In this document: positions 52,470-60,939 of the stretch, one piece after another
Numbering within the stretch: position 1 is the first letter of the stretch
Layout: each line of letters begins with the position of its first letter
Assembly (NCBI GenBank): GCA_000963575.1
Contig: CP011077.1
Span: 1,860,001 to 1,924,000 of the forward strand
Source: Klebsiella michiganensis
Lineage (GTDB): Bacteria > Pseudomonadota > Gammaproteobacteria > Enterobacterales > Enterobacteriaceae
Length of the DNA: 64,000 nt
Reading direction: 5' to 3'
Program-made: the position numbers and the translations under genes
Notes under the pieces: generated by a model
Seen by the model: only the letters and a program-made list of their open reading frames with translations
The model's database searches: none
Told to the model about the DNA's origin: nothing

Positions 52470-53296
52470 ATGCGGCGATTCAGCCCCATGATGTCGAGGA
52501 TTTTGGTCGCCATCTCTTCCACAGAATAGTTGGTACTGTTGAGGTAGCGGATTTGGTTTTTACGGAACAGGGCTTCCACTTCGGCGACTTCCAGACGGCA
52601 CTGGCGGAGAGAGGCATAGCGGCTGTTTTCGCGCCGCTCTTCACGAATCGCGGCCAGGCGTTCAGGGTTGATGGTCAGGCCAAATAGCTTGTGCTGCAGT
52701 GGTTTAAGCACGGCTGGTAACTGAATGTTGTCCATGTCATCGGCAATAAAAGGGTAGTTCGCGGCGCGAATGCCAAATTGCATCGCGAGGTAAAGACTGG
52801 TCGGCGTTTTTCCACAGCGGGAGACGCCCAACAAAATCACCTGCGCCTGATCGAGATTGCGCATCGAAATGCCGTCATCGTGCGCCAGCGTGTAGTCAAT
52901 GGCGGCAATACGGGCATCGTATTTCGTCAGGTTGCCGGGGTTAAGGCCGTGAGTTCTGTGGGCCACGGGCGTTGGATCCAGCTTTAGCTCCTGTTGCAAC
53001 GGGGCAACTAGCGTTTGCACGATGTCCTGACAGAAACCTTCGCTCTGCATAATGATGTCGCGGATATTGGGCAATACGATGGAATAAAATACCAGCGGGC
53101 GCACCCCGGTTTGCTGGTAAATAGCGTCAATCTGCTCTTTTACCGCTTTTGCACGGCTTTCATTCTCAACAAACGGCAGTGTAATACTGTTGATAGATAC
53201 CGGAAATTGTGACATGACCGCGTGACCAAGTACCTCAGCGGTAATTGCGGTGCCATCGGAAATACAAAATACCTGACGATCGACTAAATTATCCAT
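52463..53296 (-). CDS. ppsR: PEP synthase regulatory protein (bifunctional kinase/pyrophosphorylase)
   Basis: 277 aa as in E. coli PpsR (YdiA). DUF299-family enzyme that inactivates PpsA by ADP-dependent phosphorylation of a threonine next to the catalytic His, and reactivates it by phosphorolysis. P-loop-like GVSRCGKTPTS at 157-167. Divergent from its target ppsA. Confidence 0.96.
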   Translation of the reverse strand: MDNLVDRQVFCISDGTAITAEVLGHAVMSQFPVSINSITLPFVENESRAKAVKEQIDAIYQQTGVRPLVFYSIVLPNIRDIIMQSEGFCQDIVQTLVAPLQQELKLDPTPVAHRTHGLNPGNLTKYDARIAAIDYTLAHDDGISMRNLDQAQVILLGVSRCGKTPTSLYLAMQFGIRAANYPFIADDMDNIQLPAVLKPLQHKLFGLTINPERLAAIREERRENSRYASLRQCRLEVAEVEALFRKNQIRYLNSTNYSVEEMATKILDIMGLNRRMY

Positions 53297-53622
53297 TTTT
53301 ATTCCTGAGCGAGGAGTCGGTTCCCTAAAGCATAAAGTAAAACAAGGGATTCCGAGTAGCGTTAATCTTAATTTAAAAAGTGAAATAGCGTTTTTAAATT
53401 TAATAAACCACCGGAAATATATTCAAATCAATACTATAACCTCTATTACTGTAGGGATTATATGATAATCAATGGTTTATGAAGTGAGCGGATCTATCCG
53501 AAAATGTCATATTTTATTTTGCTTGAACGATTCACTGGTTTCATTCCCCCCTCAGAATATGCAAAGCTAAATACGAAGTCTGGTGTTTCTTGTACCCATT
53601 CATTTAAAAAAGGATTGTTTCG
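53297..53622. promoter_or_regulatory. ppsR-ppsA divergent promoter region
   Basis: 326 bp without a gene, AT-rich in the middle. The one identifiable element is the Cra-like site at 53524-53534. Confidence 0.5.
53524..53534 (+). promoter_or_regulatory. candidate Cra (FruR) site of ppsA
   Basis: TGAACGATTCA, near-palindromic and like the Cra consensus TGAAWCGTTTCA, about 90 bp before ppsA. In E. coli Cra activates ppsA for gluconeogenesis from a site in this region. Confidence 0.6.
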
Positions 53623-56001
53623 ATGTCCAATAACGGCTCGTCACCGCTGGTGCTTTGGTATAACCAACTCGGCATGAATGATGTAGACAGGGTCGGAGGC
53701 AAAAATGCCTCCCTGGGTGAAATGATTACCAATCTTTCGGGGATGGGTGTTTCCGTCCCGAACGGTTTTGCCACCACCGCCGAAGCGTTTAACCTGTTTC
53801 TCGACCAGAGCGGCGTGAACCAGCGTATTTACGAGCTGCTGGATAAAACCGACATTGACGATGTGAGCGAACTGGCGAAAGCCGGGGCGCAAATTCGCCA
53901 GTGGATTATTGATACGCCTTTCCAGCCTGAGCTGGAGCATGCCATCCGTGAAGCGTACCAAACGCTTTCCTCCGATGATGCAGAAGCCTCCTTCGCCGTG
54001 CGCTCTTCTGCTACTGCGGAAGACATGCCGGACGCTTCCTTTGCCGGGCAACAAGAAACTTTCCTCAACGTACAGGGCTTTGATGCCGTGCTGGTGGCGG
54101 TGAAACACGTTTTCGCCTCGCTGTTTAACGACCGCGCCATTTCCTATCGCGTGCATCAGGGCTACGATCACCGCGGCGTGGCGCTCTCCGCTGGCGTTCA
54201 GCGCATGGTGCGCTCTGACCTCGCTTCTTCCGGGGTAATGTTCTCCATCGATACCGAATCCGGTTTCGATCAGGTGGTATTTATCACCGCCGCGTGGGGC
54301 CTGGGTGAAATGGTGGTGCAGGGCGCAGTGAACCCGGATGAATTCTACGTGCACAAGCCAACGCTTGAAGCGGGCAATCCGGCCATCGTTCGCCGTACCA
54401 TGGGCTCGAAAAAAATCCGCATGGTTTACGCCCCAACGCAGGAACACGGCAAGCAGGTACGGATTGAAGACGTGCCGGAAGCCGACCGGGACCGTTTCTG
54501 TATTACCCAGGAAGAGATCCAGGAACTGGCTAAGCAAGCGGTACAGATTGAAAAACATTATGGCCGCCCGATGGACATCGAGTGGGCCAAAGATGGCCAC
54601 ACCGGCAAGCTGTTCATCGTTCAGGCTCGTCCGGAAACCGTACGTTCCCAGGGCCAGGTGATGGAACGCTACCAGCTGCACGCGCAGGGGCAGATCGTGG
54701 CGGAAGGCCGCGCGATTGGTCACCGTATCGGCGCAGGCCCGGTAAAAGTGATCCACAACATCAGCGAAATGAACCGCATTCAGCCGGGTGACGTGCTGGT
54801 CACCGATATGACCGACCCCGACTGGGAACCGATCATGAAAAAAGCCGCGGCGATTGTCACCAACCGCGGCGGGCGTACCTGCCACGCGGCAATCATCGCC
54901 CGTGAGCTGGGCATTCCAGCCGTTGTGGGCTGCGGCGATGCCACCGAGCGCATGAAAGACGGCCAGAACGTCACCGTCTCCTGCGCCGAAGGCGACACCG
55001 GCTACGTTTACGCGGAGATCCTCGACTTCACAGTGAAAAGCTCCACGGTTGATGCCATGCCGGATCTGCCGCTGAAAATCATGATGAACGTCGGCAACCC
55101 GGATCGTGCATTTGACTTCGCCTGCCTGCCGAACGAAGGCGTTGGCCTGGCGCGTCTGGAATTTATCATCAACCGTATGATTGGCGTGCACCCGCGCGCG
55201 CTGCTGGAGTTCGACCAGCAGGAGCCCGCGCTGCAGGCGGAAATCCGCACGATGATGAAAGGCTATGACGATCCGGTTGAGTTCTACGTTGGCCGTTTGA
55301 CCGAAGGAATTGCGACCCTGGGCGCGGCGTTCTGGCCGAAGCGGGTGATCGTGCGTCTGTCTGACTTCAAATCTAACGAATACGCCAACCTGGTGGGCGG
55401 CGAGCGTTATGAGCCGGAAGAAGAGAACCCAATGCTGGGCTTCCGCGGTGCCGGTCGCTATGTGGCAGACAGCTTCCGCGACTGCTTCGCGCTGGAATGT
55501 GCGGCCATGAAGCGCGTGCGCAACGAAATGGGCCTGACTAACGTCGAAGTGATGGTGCCGTTTGTGCGTACCGTCGCCCAGGCAAAAGCGGTGGTTGAGG
55601 AGCTGGAGCGTCAGGGCCTGAAGCGCGGCGAGAACGGGCTGAAGATCATCATGATGTGCGAGATCCCGTCCAACGCCCTGCTGGCGGACGAGTTCCTGCA
55701 ATACTTTGACGGTTTCTCCATCGGTTCGAACGACATGACGCAGCTTGCGCTGGGCCTGGATCGCGACTCTGGCGTGGTTTCCGAACTGTTTGACGAACGT
55801 AACGACGCGGTGAAAGCGCTGCTGTCGATGGCTATCAAAGCGGCGAAGAAACAGGGTAAATACGTGGGCATCTGCGGCCAGGGGCCGTCCGACCACGAAG
55901 ACTTTGCCGCCTGGCTGATGGAAGAGGGGATTGACAGTCTGTCCCTGAACCCGGACACCGTGGTGCAAACCTGGCTGAGCCTTGCCGAGCTGAACAAGTA
56001 A
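53623..56001 (+). CDS. ppsA: phosphoenolpyruvate synthase
   Basis: 792 aa as in E. coli. Makes PEP from pyruvate and ATP (with AMP and phosphate released) in gluconeogenesis. Domains in order: ATP-grasp nucleotide-binding domain (VRSSATAEDMPDASFAGQQE), swivelling phospho-His domain with NRGGRTCHAAIIARELG (catalytic His421 in E. coli numbering, preceded by the Thr that PpsR phosphorylates), and PEP/pyruvate-binding barrel ending in GICGQGPSDH with the catalytic Cys. Confidence 0.98.
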   Translation: MSNNGSSPLVLWYNQLGMNDVDRVGGKNASLGEMITNLSGMGVSVPNGFATTAEAFNLFLDQSGVNQRIYELLDKTDIDDVSELAKAGAQIRQWIIDTPFQPELEHAIREAYQTLSSDDAEASFAVRSSATAEDMPDASFAGQQETFLNVQGFDAVLVAVKHVFASLFNDRAISYRVHQGYDHRGVALSAGVQRMVRSDLASSGVMFSIDTESGFDQVVFITAAWGLGEMVVQGAVNPDEFYVHKPTLEAGNPAIVRRTMGSKKIRMVYAPTQEHGKQVRIEDVPEADRDRFCITQEEIQELAKQAVQIEKHYGRPMDIEWAKDGHTGKLFIVQARPETVRSQGQVMERYQLHAQGQIVAEGRAIGHRIGAGPVKVIHNISEMNRIQPGDVLVTDMTDPDWEPIMKKAAAIVTNRGGRTCHAAIIARELGIPAVVGCGDATERMKDGQNVTVSCAEGDTGYVYAEILDFTVKSSTVDAMPDLPLKIMMNVGNPDRAFDFACLPNEGVGLARLEFIINRMIGVHPRALLEFDQQEPALQAEIRTMMKGYDDPVEFYVGRLTEGIATLGAAFWPKRVIVRLSDFKSNEYANLVGGERYEPEEENPMLGFRGAGRYVADSFRDCFALECAAMKRVRNEMGLTNVEVMVPFVRTVAQAKAVVEELERQGLKRGENGLKIIMMCEIPSNALLADEFLQYFDGFSIGSNDMTQLALGLDRDSGVVSELFDERNDAVKALLSMAIKAAKKQGKYVGICGQGPSDHEDFAAWLMEEGIDSLSLNPDTVVQTWLSLAELNK

Positions 56002-56008
56002 CGTTTAC

Positions 56009-56031
56009 CCCTCTCTTTAACAAGGAGAGGG
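56009..56031. terminator. first hairpin after ppsA
   Basis: CCCTCTC and GAGAGGG pair around an ACA-rich loop 7 bp beyond the ppsA stop; no T tract. Confidence 0.4.
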
Positions 56032-56038
56032 AATCCGA

Positions 56039-56077
56039 CCCGGTGCCTGCCTGCGTTGTCCGGGGCAGGCCACCGGG
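56039..56077. terminator. long hairpin between convergent ppsA and esterase genes
   Basis: CCCGGTGCCTGCC pairs with GGCAGGCCACCGGG with one bulged base around a 12-nt loop. GC-rich with no T tract; a Rho-independent role is uncertain, but it lies 5 bp before the stop of the next gene. Confidence 0.45.
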
Positions 56078-56082
56078 CGAAC

Positions 56083-57621
56083 TTATCCCCGCTTAATCAG
56101 TGCCTTCACACCGATAATAATAGCCTCGCACCAGGCGGCGTAATCATGCCCGCTCGACCAGGGGTTAAAGCTCACCTCATAGCCCTTTTCACGCAGCACG
56201 GCCTCAAGCTGTTGCGTATTACGGTAAATGCCGCCGTCAGCGCCTTTGTTTTCAAAGCGTCCTGCCTGTAGCCAGAAACGCACCGGCAGGCGCGGGGAGG
56301 CCCCAAACTGCCGGGTTAACCAGCCTGGCGCTTCACCTTCGGGCGCCCACCACCAGGAGCCGGATAAACTCAGTACGTTGCCAAACGTTTCAGGATGACG
56401 GAGGGCTACCCAGGCTGAGGCTAACCCGCCGTAGCTTGAGCCCGCCAGGATGGTTTTTTGTGCCGGGGTGGTTATGCCCTGACGGCGCAGCCAGGGCACC
56501 AGCTCTTCAGCCATAAAATCAGCGAGATCGGGATTGGGCGGCAGCTCTTTTTCGCGTCGCTCATCGTCGAGGCTGTCGATAAATACGGCGTTAACCGGCG
56601 GCAGAGCATGGCGGGCTATCAGGCCATTCAGCACATTGGCGAGGTGATAACGGTCCTGATACACACGGCCATCGAACAACATTAACGTCCAGCGGGCAGG
56701 CTGCGTCCCGCGTGGACGGTAGACGGTCACTTCCCGACGGTTTGCCAGCTTCTGGCTTTCTAGCTGATAGCGGACCAGAGAGCCCTGCCGAATCGGCTCG
56801 GTGGTTGCCTCGGGGGTAAAATAGCGGTGGGTGGAGAGGTCTAAAAGTGAGAAGCGATTCCAACGGTCGCCCTTCCCGGCGGGGCTGAATTGCGGGTTGA
56901 GCGGGTCGGTCTGGGCCGACACCAGAATTGCCCGGCGCTGATCGCGCGCGGTGCCTTCCACAAGGGGAACGTCGGGAGCAAGTTTGTACTGCATAAGCGT
57001 ATCAGCCGGCACCACATAGCTGCGGTACCAGACATCGGACTGCCCGAGGCGGAACATCGGGTCATGGTCGCCAGCGGGTGAACCGAGCACAAATACATTG
57101 CCCTGTGCGCCACGCCACAGGAACGTCACGCGCTTGCGGCTGGCATCAATAGGTTCGATCAGCGGCGTTCCCTGTTCGCGCCTCTCCTGCCAAAAGGCCT
57201 CGGTGCTGGCGCCATAAATTAAGGCCTGCTCAAGCGCCAGCAGCGCCGGGCTTTCCGGGGATTGCTCGTCGTTCCGTTTTAGTGGGACGGTTTCACGAAT
57301 TTGCCAGCGGAACTGCCAGCGCCTGCCGGGTTCACCGCGAAGCACTAACGTGGAGGGCTGGCCGATGGGGAGGGCAAAAAGTGGATTATGTTTACCGTCC
57401 ACCGGCCCGTTTTCCACCAGCGAACGCCAGAGCCTGCCTTGGCTGTCCACCAGGCTGGCGTCTGTCACGCCGCTCAACCGGACGTTGGCGTAGTTTTCCC
57501 CCAGCGCCGGAAGCCCGAAACAGATTTCGCCGCTGGCGTCGAACTTCCCATCCTGCTCACCCAGACTGCCGGTAAAAGTACAGGTCGCGGCCATTGCCGA
57601 CGCTGAACATAGCCCCAACAT
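56083..57621 (-). CDS. enterochelin esterase-like hydrolase (Fes/IroD type), possibly damaged signal peptide
   Basis: 512 aa from the ATG at 57621. Residues to about 280 form the N-terminal domain of enterochelin esterases; the rest is an alpha/beta hydrolase with GSSYGG (nucleophile Ser396) and GHDYAAW (His492). Fes-type enzymes hydrolyse ferric catecholate siderophores to release iron. The N-terminus MLGLCSASAMAA is the tail of a signal peptide. In the same frame directly upstream is ATG at 57657 coding MMASMRAAWSA, then TAA, then this ATG, so a full signal peptide is split by one stop codon. Export is therefore doubtful in this strain. Divergent from the 57824 gene over a Fur-like box. Confidence 0.8.
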   Translation of the reverse strand: MLGLCSASAMAATCTFTGSLGEQDGKFDASGEICFGLPALGENYANVRLSGVTDASLVDSQGRLWRSLVENGPVDGKHNPLFALPIGQPSTLVLRGEPGRRWQFRWQIRETVPLKRNDEQSPESPALLALEQALIYGASTEAFWQERREQGTPLIEPIDASRKRVTFLWRGAQGNVFVLGSPAGDHDPMFRLGQSDVWYRSYVVPADTLMQYKLAPDVPLVEGTARDQRRAILVSAQTDPLNPQFSPAGKGDRWNRFSLLDLSTHRYFTPEATTEPIRQGSLVRYQLESQKLANRREVTVYRPRGTQPARWTLMLFDGRVYQDRYHLANVLNGLIARHALPPVNAVFIDSLDDERREKELPPNPDLADFMAEELVPWLRRQGITTPAQKTILAGSSYGGLASAWVALRHPETFGNVLSLSGSWWWAPEGEAPGWLTRQFGASPRLPVRFWLQAGRFENKGADGGIYRNTQQLEAVLREKGYEVSFNPWSSGHDYAAWCEAIIIGVKALIKRG

Positions 57622-57686
57622 TTATGCGCTCCACGCGGCTCTCATCGAGGCCATCATTGCTGATAAAAAAGTGTTTACACGCTAAT

Positions 57687-57705
57687 GTAAATGAGATTGA
57701 TTTGC
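57687..57705. promoter_or_regulatory. Fur-like box between the two esterase genes
   Basis: GTAAATGAGATTGATTTGC matches the Fur consensus at about 12 of 19 positions, including the inner AATGA and ATT blocks. It lies in the 202-bp divergent gap, so it could repress both esterase genes when iron is plentiful. Confidence 0.55.
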
Positions 57706-57823
57706 AATAATATTGCGGTTCGTGGAGCTTACTACAAAACGTAACAGGAGAGGGGGGATCTGCCTCTCCGACATGGGACGTACCCCGTTGGTAACCGTCA
57801 GCTATCGCTGTTAAGGAGAACTT

Positions 57824-58726
57824 TTGCGCTATCTGCTTATGGCGCTTATCGCACTCGCTGCCCCGTCGGGGGCCGCAGTGGTTCAGGATAAGCCCTACAC
57901 ACTTGCGAATACGCTGGTGCACAGCCTGCATTCGCCGGAAAACGGTGAATATAAAATTATGGTTTCCTGGCCAGAAGGTGAAGCCCCGGCAGAAGGCTGG
58001 CCGGTGATTTATCTTCTGGATGGCGAGTCCGTCTTCCCCGACGCGGTGTCGCTGATGCAGCGTTTGACCTGTGAGCGTTGCCCGTTAACGCCGGGCGTGG
58101 TGGTGGCTATCGACTACCCGGGCAATAGCCGCCGGGAGCGGGATTATCGCCCTGCGGTGGATAAAGTAGCGCTGGAGTCTAATCCGGCGGGGGGCACTTA
58201 CCCGCCCGGCGCATCCGGCGAGGCGCAGAAGTTCTGGCGGTTTATTGATGCCGAACTCAGGCCCTGGGTGGCACAGCACTGGAAAATAAATCCACAGCGG
58301 CAGGCGCTGTTTGGCCATTCCTATGGCGGCCTGTTCACCGCCTGGCTGTTTATGACCTCCCCTGGTGCTTTCCAGCATTATTACGCCTCAAGCCCTTCGG
58401 TCTGGTGGAATGACCGCTATCTGTTGCGAATGGCGCAAAACTGGCAGCCTGACGAGGTGCAAAGTCAGCTCTCGATTTCGGTCGGGGGATATGAGCAGTC
58501 GCTGCAGCCGCAAGAGGTCAGGTTGCCGGCAGAGAAACGCGCCACGCTGTTAAAGCATCGCGGGCAGAGGGCAATGGTTGACGGCAATCGTGAAATGGCT
58601 AATGCCCTGATAGCCAGAGCCCCGCGCCGAGTCGATTTTACGCTGGTAGAAGGGCAAAGCCACCTGAGCGTTGCCCCGCTGGTTCTGCATGGTGCGCTTA
58701 TCAATCACTTTGCGAAATCAGAATAA
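57824..58726 (+). CDS. IroE-like periplasmic siderophore esterase
   Basis: 300 aa. Signal peptide MRYLLMALIALAAPSGAA, then an alpha/beta hydrolase with GHSYGG (nucleophile Ser166), a middle segment VAIDYPG, and EGQSHLS with the catalytic His280. It resembles IroE, which linearises enterobactin-type siderophores in the periplasm. The start is TTG, set by AAGGAG 8 nt upstream; no ATG fits. It is shorter than the divergent neighbour because it lacks the Fes N-terminal domain. Which siderophore it acts on cannot be told: no synthesis or receptor gene is near. Confidence 0.8.
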   Translation: MRYLLMALIALAAPSGAAVVQDKPYTLANTLVHSLHSPENGEYKIMVSWPEGEAPAEGWPVIYLLDGESVFPDAVSLMQRLTCERCPLTPGVVVAIDYPGNSRRERDYRPAVDKVALESNPAGGTYPPGASGEAQKFWRFIDAELRPWVAQHWKINPQRQALFGHSYGGLFTAWLFMTSPGAFQHYYASSPSVWWNDRYLLRMAQNWQPDEVQSQLSISVGGYEQSLQPQEVRLPAEKRATLLKHRGQRAMVDGNREMANALIARAPRRVDFTLVEGQSHLSVAPLVLHGALINHFAKSE

Positions 58727-58829
58727 AAAAAAGCCCATCATCAAGATGGGCAAAGACTACACACAGCAATTCGTTGTTTCACTCAGGGGATTTCGATGTT
58801 TATAAATCAACGTGTTGATTCATAACCGT
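58725..58829 (-). ncRNA. rprA: RprA small RNA
   Basis: Reading on the - strand from 58829 the sequence follows E. coli RprA: ACGGTTATGAATCAACA at the 5' end, AAATCCCCTGAGTGAAACAA with the rpoS-pairing segment in the middle, TGCTGTGTGTAGTCTTTGCC, and a GCCCATC/GATGGGC terminator with eight U at the 3' end. Hfq-dependent activator of rpoS translation. About 105 nt, as in E. coli, and placed next to ydiK as there. The U tract overlaps the stop codon of the convergent esterase gene. Confidence 0.95.
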
Positions 58830-58865
58830 GAGTTAAATAGTAGGCATCTCGCTAAGTGGCGTCAC

Positions 58866-58879
58866 TCAGATTCGTCTCA
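58866..58879 (-). promoter_or_regulatory. RcsB box of rprA
   Basis: TGAGACGAATCTGA on the - strand at about -37 to -50 from the RprA start, resembling the RcsB consensus; E. coli rprA is activated by the Rcs phosphorelay from a site at this distance. TACTAT near 58837 is a plausible -10. Confidence 0.6.
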
Positions 58880-59617
58880 ATCGTTAACAAAAGGTAAATA
58901 ACTTGGGACAGCATAGCCCGGAACAGGGACTTCAATGGCTGGAATAGCGAGGGAAAAGCGCGTTATTGATTAGAGTTATTAATCATTTGCGTTAAGTCAC
59001 TGTTTTAGGCGCATGCGTTTGCCCGGTCACATTACGCTAGCCGGATCAGGCCCCGTTCACCCCAGGTACCGCTTCATATGCAGCATATGCAGCTCCCGTC
59101 CCGGTGAACGTTTCAGGAGAATCACCGTCACTCCCCTAAGAACCTTGACTCCCGGCCAAAAAAACGACCGCTGAAGGGGCAGACCTCCGGTTTATCTCCC
59201 GGTCGTGGGTAGGCTGAGTTGCGTTCCCGAGGTCCGGGCCCTGGTTAGCCGGAGAGAAAGCGGGGCGGTTTAAGCCGGAACAGGGTCTCGCTTTAAACCC
59301 GGGACCAACTTCAACCCCAGCGTCGCGGCTTTCCCTCACCCTAACCCTCCCCCGGAGGAAGAGGGAATAAAAAACTCTCGTGGCGTGTGTTCCCCTTCGC
59401 CTCTTTGGGGAGAGGGCCGGGGTGAGGGGAAGTATTTTGTCAGGTTCTCATCGCCCCCAATATTTAGGGGATAGCCGGTGGGTTTCCCGCTTCAGCGGCG
59501 ATGAGCTCGCCGGGTGTGTTGGGGGGCATGGCGTAATGCCCCCTGACACGTTCACTGTTTCCGGTAGTGGCACAGAGAGTTTGTGTGAATATAAACACCA
59601 CCAACCCTCCCGCGGCC
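58880..59617. other. 740-bp gene-free stretch rich in inverted repeats
   Basis: No credible gene. Repeated structure: CGTTCACC/GGTGAACG (59054-59061 and 59103-59110) around a tandem CATATGCAG duplication (59075-59092); ACGACCG/CGGTCGT (59164-59170 and 59200-59206); GGTTTAAGC/GCTTTAAACC (59267-59275 and 59290-59299); and the larger palindrome at 59333-59429. In K-12 rprA and ydiK are close together, so this is extra sequence. Confidence 0.5.
59333..59429. repeat. imperfect intergenic palindrome with CCCTCACCCTAACCCTC arm
   Basis: The left arm reads CCCTCACCCTAACCCTC and the right arm GAGAGGGCCGGGGTGAGGGG, its near-complement, about 45 bp apart. This arm sequence recurs as a dispersed intergenic repeat in many proteobacterial genomes, from memory. 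Probably a miniature repeat element; transcribed, it would fold into a long hairpin. Confidence 0.6.
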
Positions 59618-60736
59618 TTATTTCTTCACATTCAGCGTCTCCTGCTCCTCAAGCAGTTCGACTACCTCTTGCGGATCGTCCTGAGGGGCTGGCGCCTCGT
59701 GCATCCAGACCGAAATCAGGCGGTAAGAAACCGCCAGCAGCACGGGGCCGATAAACAGGCCAATCATCCCGAAGGCAATCAGCCCGCCGATAACGCCGGA
59801 AAGGATCAGGATCATCGGCAAGTCTGCGCCCATGCGAATGAGTACCGGGCGAATCACGTTATCCATGGTGCCAACGACACAGCTCCACACCAGCAGTACA
59901 GTCCCCCAGGTGGTATCGCCGCTCCAGTACAGCCAGATAATGGCGGGCACCAGAATTACCAGCGGACCAAGCTGAATCAGGCAGCTAAGCACCATCAGCA
60001 CCGTGAGCAGCGCGGCGTAAGGAATACCGGACACCGCCAGGCCAATACCGCCCAGCACGCCCTGAGCGAGGGCGGTGACAACAACGCCCAGAGCAACAGC
60101 GCGAATGGCCTGGCCGGCCAGCAGCACGGCGGCATCACCACGCTTGTCTGCTAAGCGAAAGGCGAAGTGGCGAATGCCGTTACCCAAGGTTTCGCCTTTA
60201 GCATAAAGCAGCACGCTGAACAGCAGCATCAGGCCAAGATGCACCAGCAGAGTACCAATGTGAACGGCCTGACCAAGGAACCAACTGGTGGTGGTGCCGA
60301 TATAGGGTCGGACCTTTTCCATAATCGCGCTGCCGCCGCTGCTCACCAGCGTGTTCCAGCCGCTGTAAAGTTTATCGCCAATAAGCGGAATACTGTGCAA
60401 CCACTCGAAGGTAGGCAATGCCATATGCCCTTTGGTCGCCCAGTTGATCACCGGGCCGCTGTTGTCCACCAGGCTGTTAACCAGCATGGCGATAGGGATC
60501 ACAAACAGCATCAGCAGGAGCAGCGTCATCACCAGCACAGCAAGAGAACGTTTGCCCCACAGCAGCTTTTGCAATTTGATGAGCAGCGGCCAGGTTGCAA
60601 TGACGATTGTCCCGGCCCAGGCGAAGCCTAAAACAAACGGGCGCACTATCCACAGACAGGCGAGAATCATCACCGAAATAAACAGCACGGACAGCAGGAT
60701 CTGCAGTAGATCCTTTGGCTGACTGACTTTGATCAT
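59618..60736 (-). CDS. ydiK: AI-2E/PerM-family transporter YdiK
   Basis: 372-aa inner membrane protein of the AI-2 exporter/PerM superfamily with about seven helices; RPYIGTTTSWFLGQA, QAIRAVALGVVVTALAQ, and DNVIRPVLIRMGADLPMILI followed by LSGVIGGLIAFGMIGLFIGP match E. coli YdiK. Substrate unknown. The ATG at 60736 (MIKVSQPKD) corresponds to the E. coli start and has GAGGTG upstream; the GTG at 60748 lies inside that ribosome site. Confidence 0.92.
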   Translation of the reverse strand: MIKVSQPKDLLQILLSVLFISVMILACLWIVRPFVLGFAWAGTIVIATWPLLIKLQKLLWGKRSLAVLVMTLLLLMLFVIPIAMLVNSLVDNSGPVINWATKGHMALPTFEWLHSIPLIGDKLYSGWNTLVSSGGSAIMEKVRPYIGTTTSWFLGQAVHIGTLLVHLGLMLLFSVLLYAKGETLGNGIRHFAFRLADKRGDAAVLLAGQAIRAVALGVVVTALAQGVLGGIGLAVSGIPYAALLTVLMVLSCLIQLGPLVILVPAIIWLYWSGDTTWGTVLLVWSCVVGTMDNVIRPVLIRMGADLPMILILSGVIGGLIAFGMIGLFIGPVLLAVSYRLISVWMHEAPAPQDDPQEVVELLEEQETLNVKK

Positions 60737-60894
60737 AGGAGTAATCACCTCAATAAAAAGCGCCAGCGCTAAATTCGCATGGCGATAATTTAATGATGAT
60801 GTATTTCCTCGATTTTTGACAGGCGCATTTCGCTTCGCGTTATCTGAAATAACAGCCGCAAATCGCGACGGAATATGATAAAAACAAAACAGAC

Positions 60895-60908
60895 ACGCAA
60901 ACGATAAC
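60895..60908 (+). promoter_or_regulatory. possible PurR-like half site before ydiJ
   Basis: ACGCAAACGATAAC resembles the left half of the PurR consensus ACGCAAACGTTTGCGT, but the right half is poor. It lies 32 bp before ydiJ in the divergent gap with ydiK. Weak evidence. Confidence 0.3.
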
Positions 60909-60939
60909 TCTTACTAAGCAACACAGGGTCGACCCGTCA

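Noticed and set aside
53641..55968. 775-codon open frame on the - strand antisense to nearly all of ppsA
   Set aside because: It mirrors ppsA codon by codon, and the composition (His/Val/Arg-rich with no domain) is typical of the complement of a highly biased gene. ppsA itself is certain.
59136..59754. Short frames in the repeat-rich gap before ydiK
   Set aside because: Composition follows the repeats (Pro/Gly/Arg-rich), no ribosome sites, and one overlaps ydiK.
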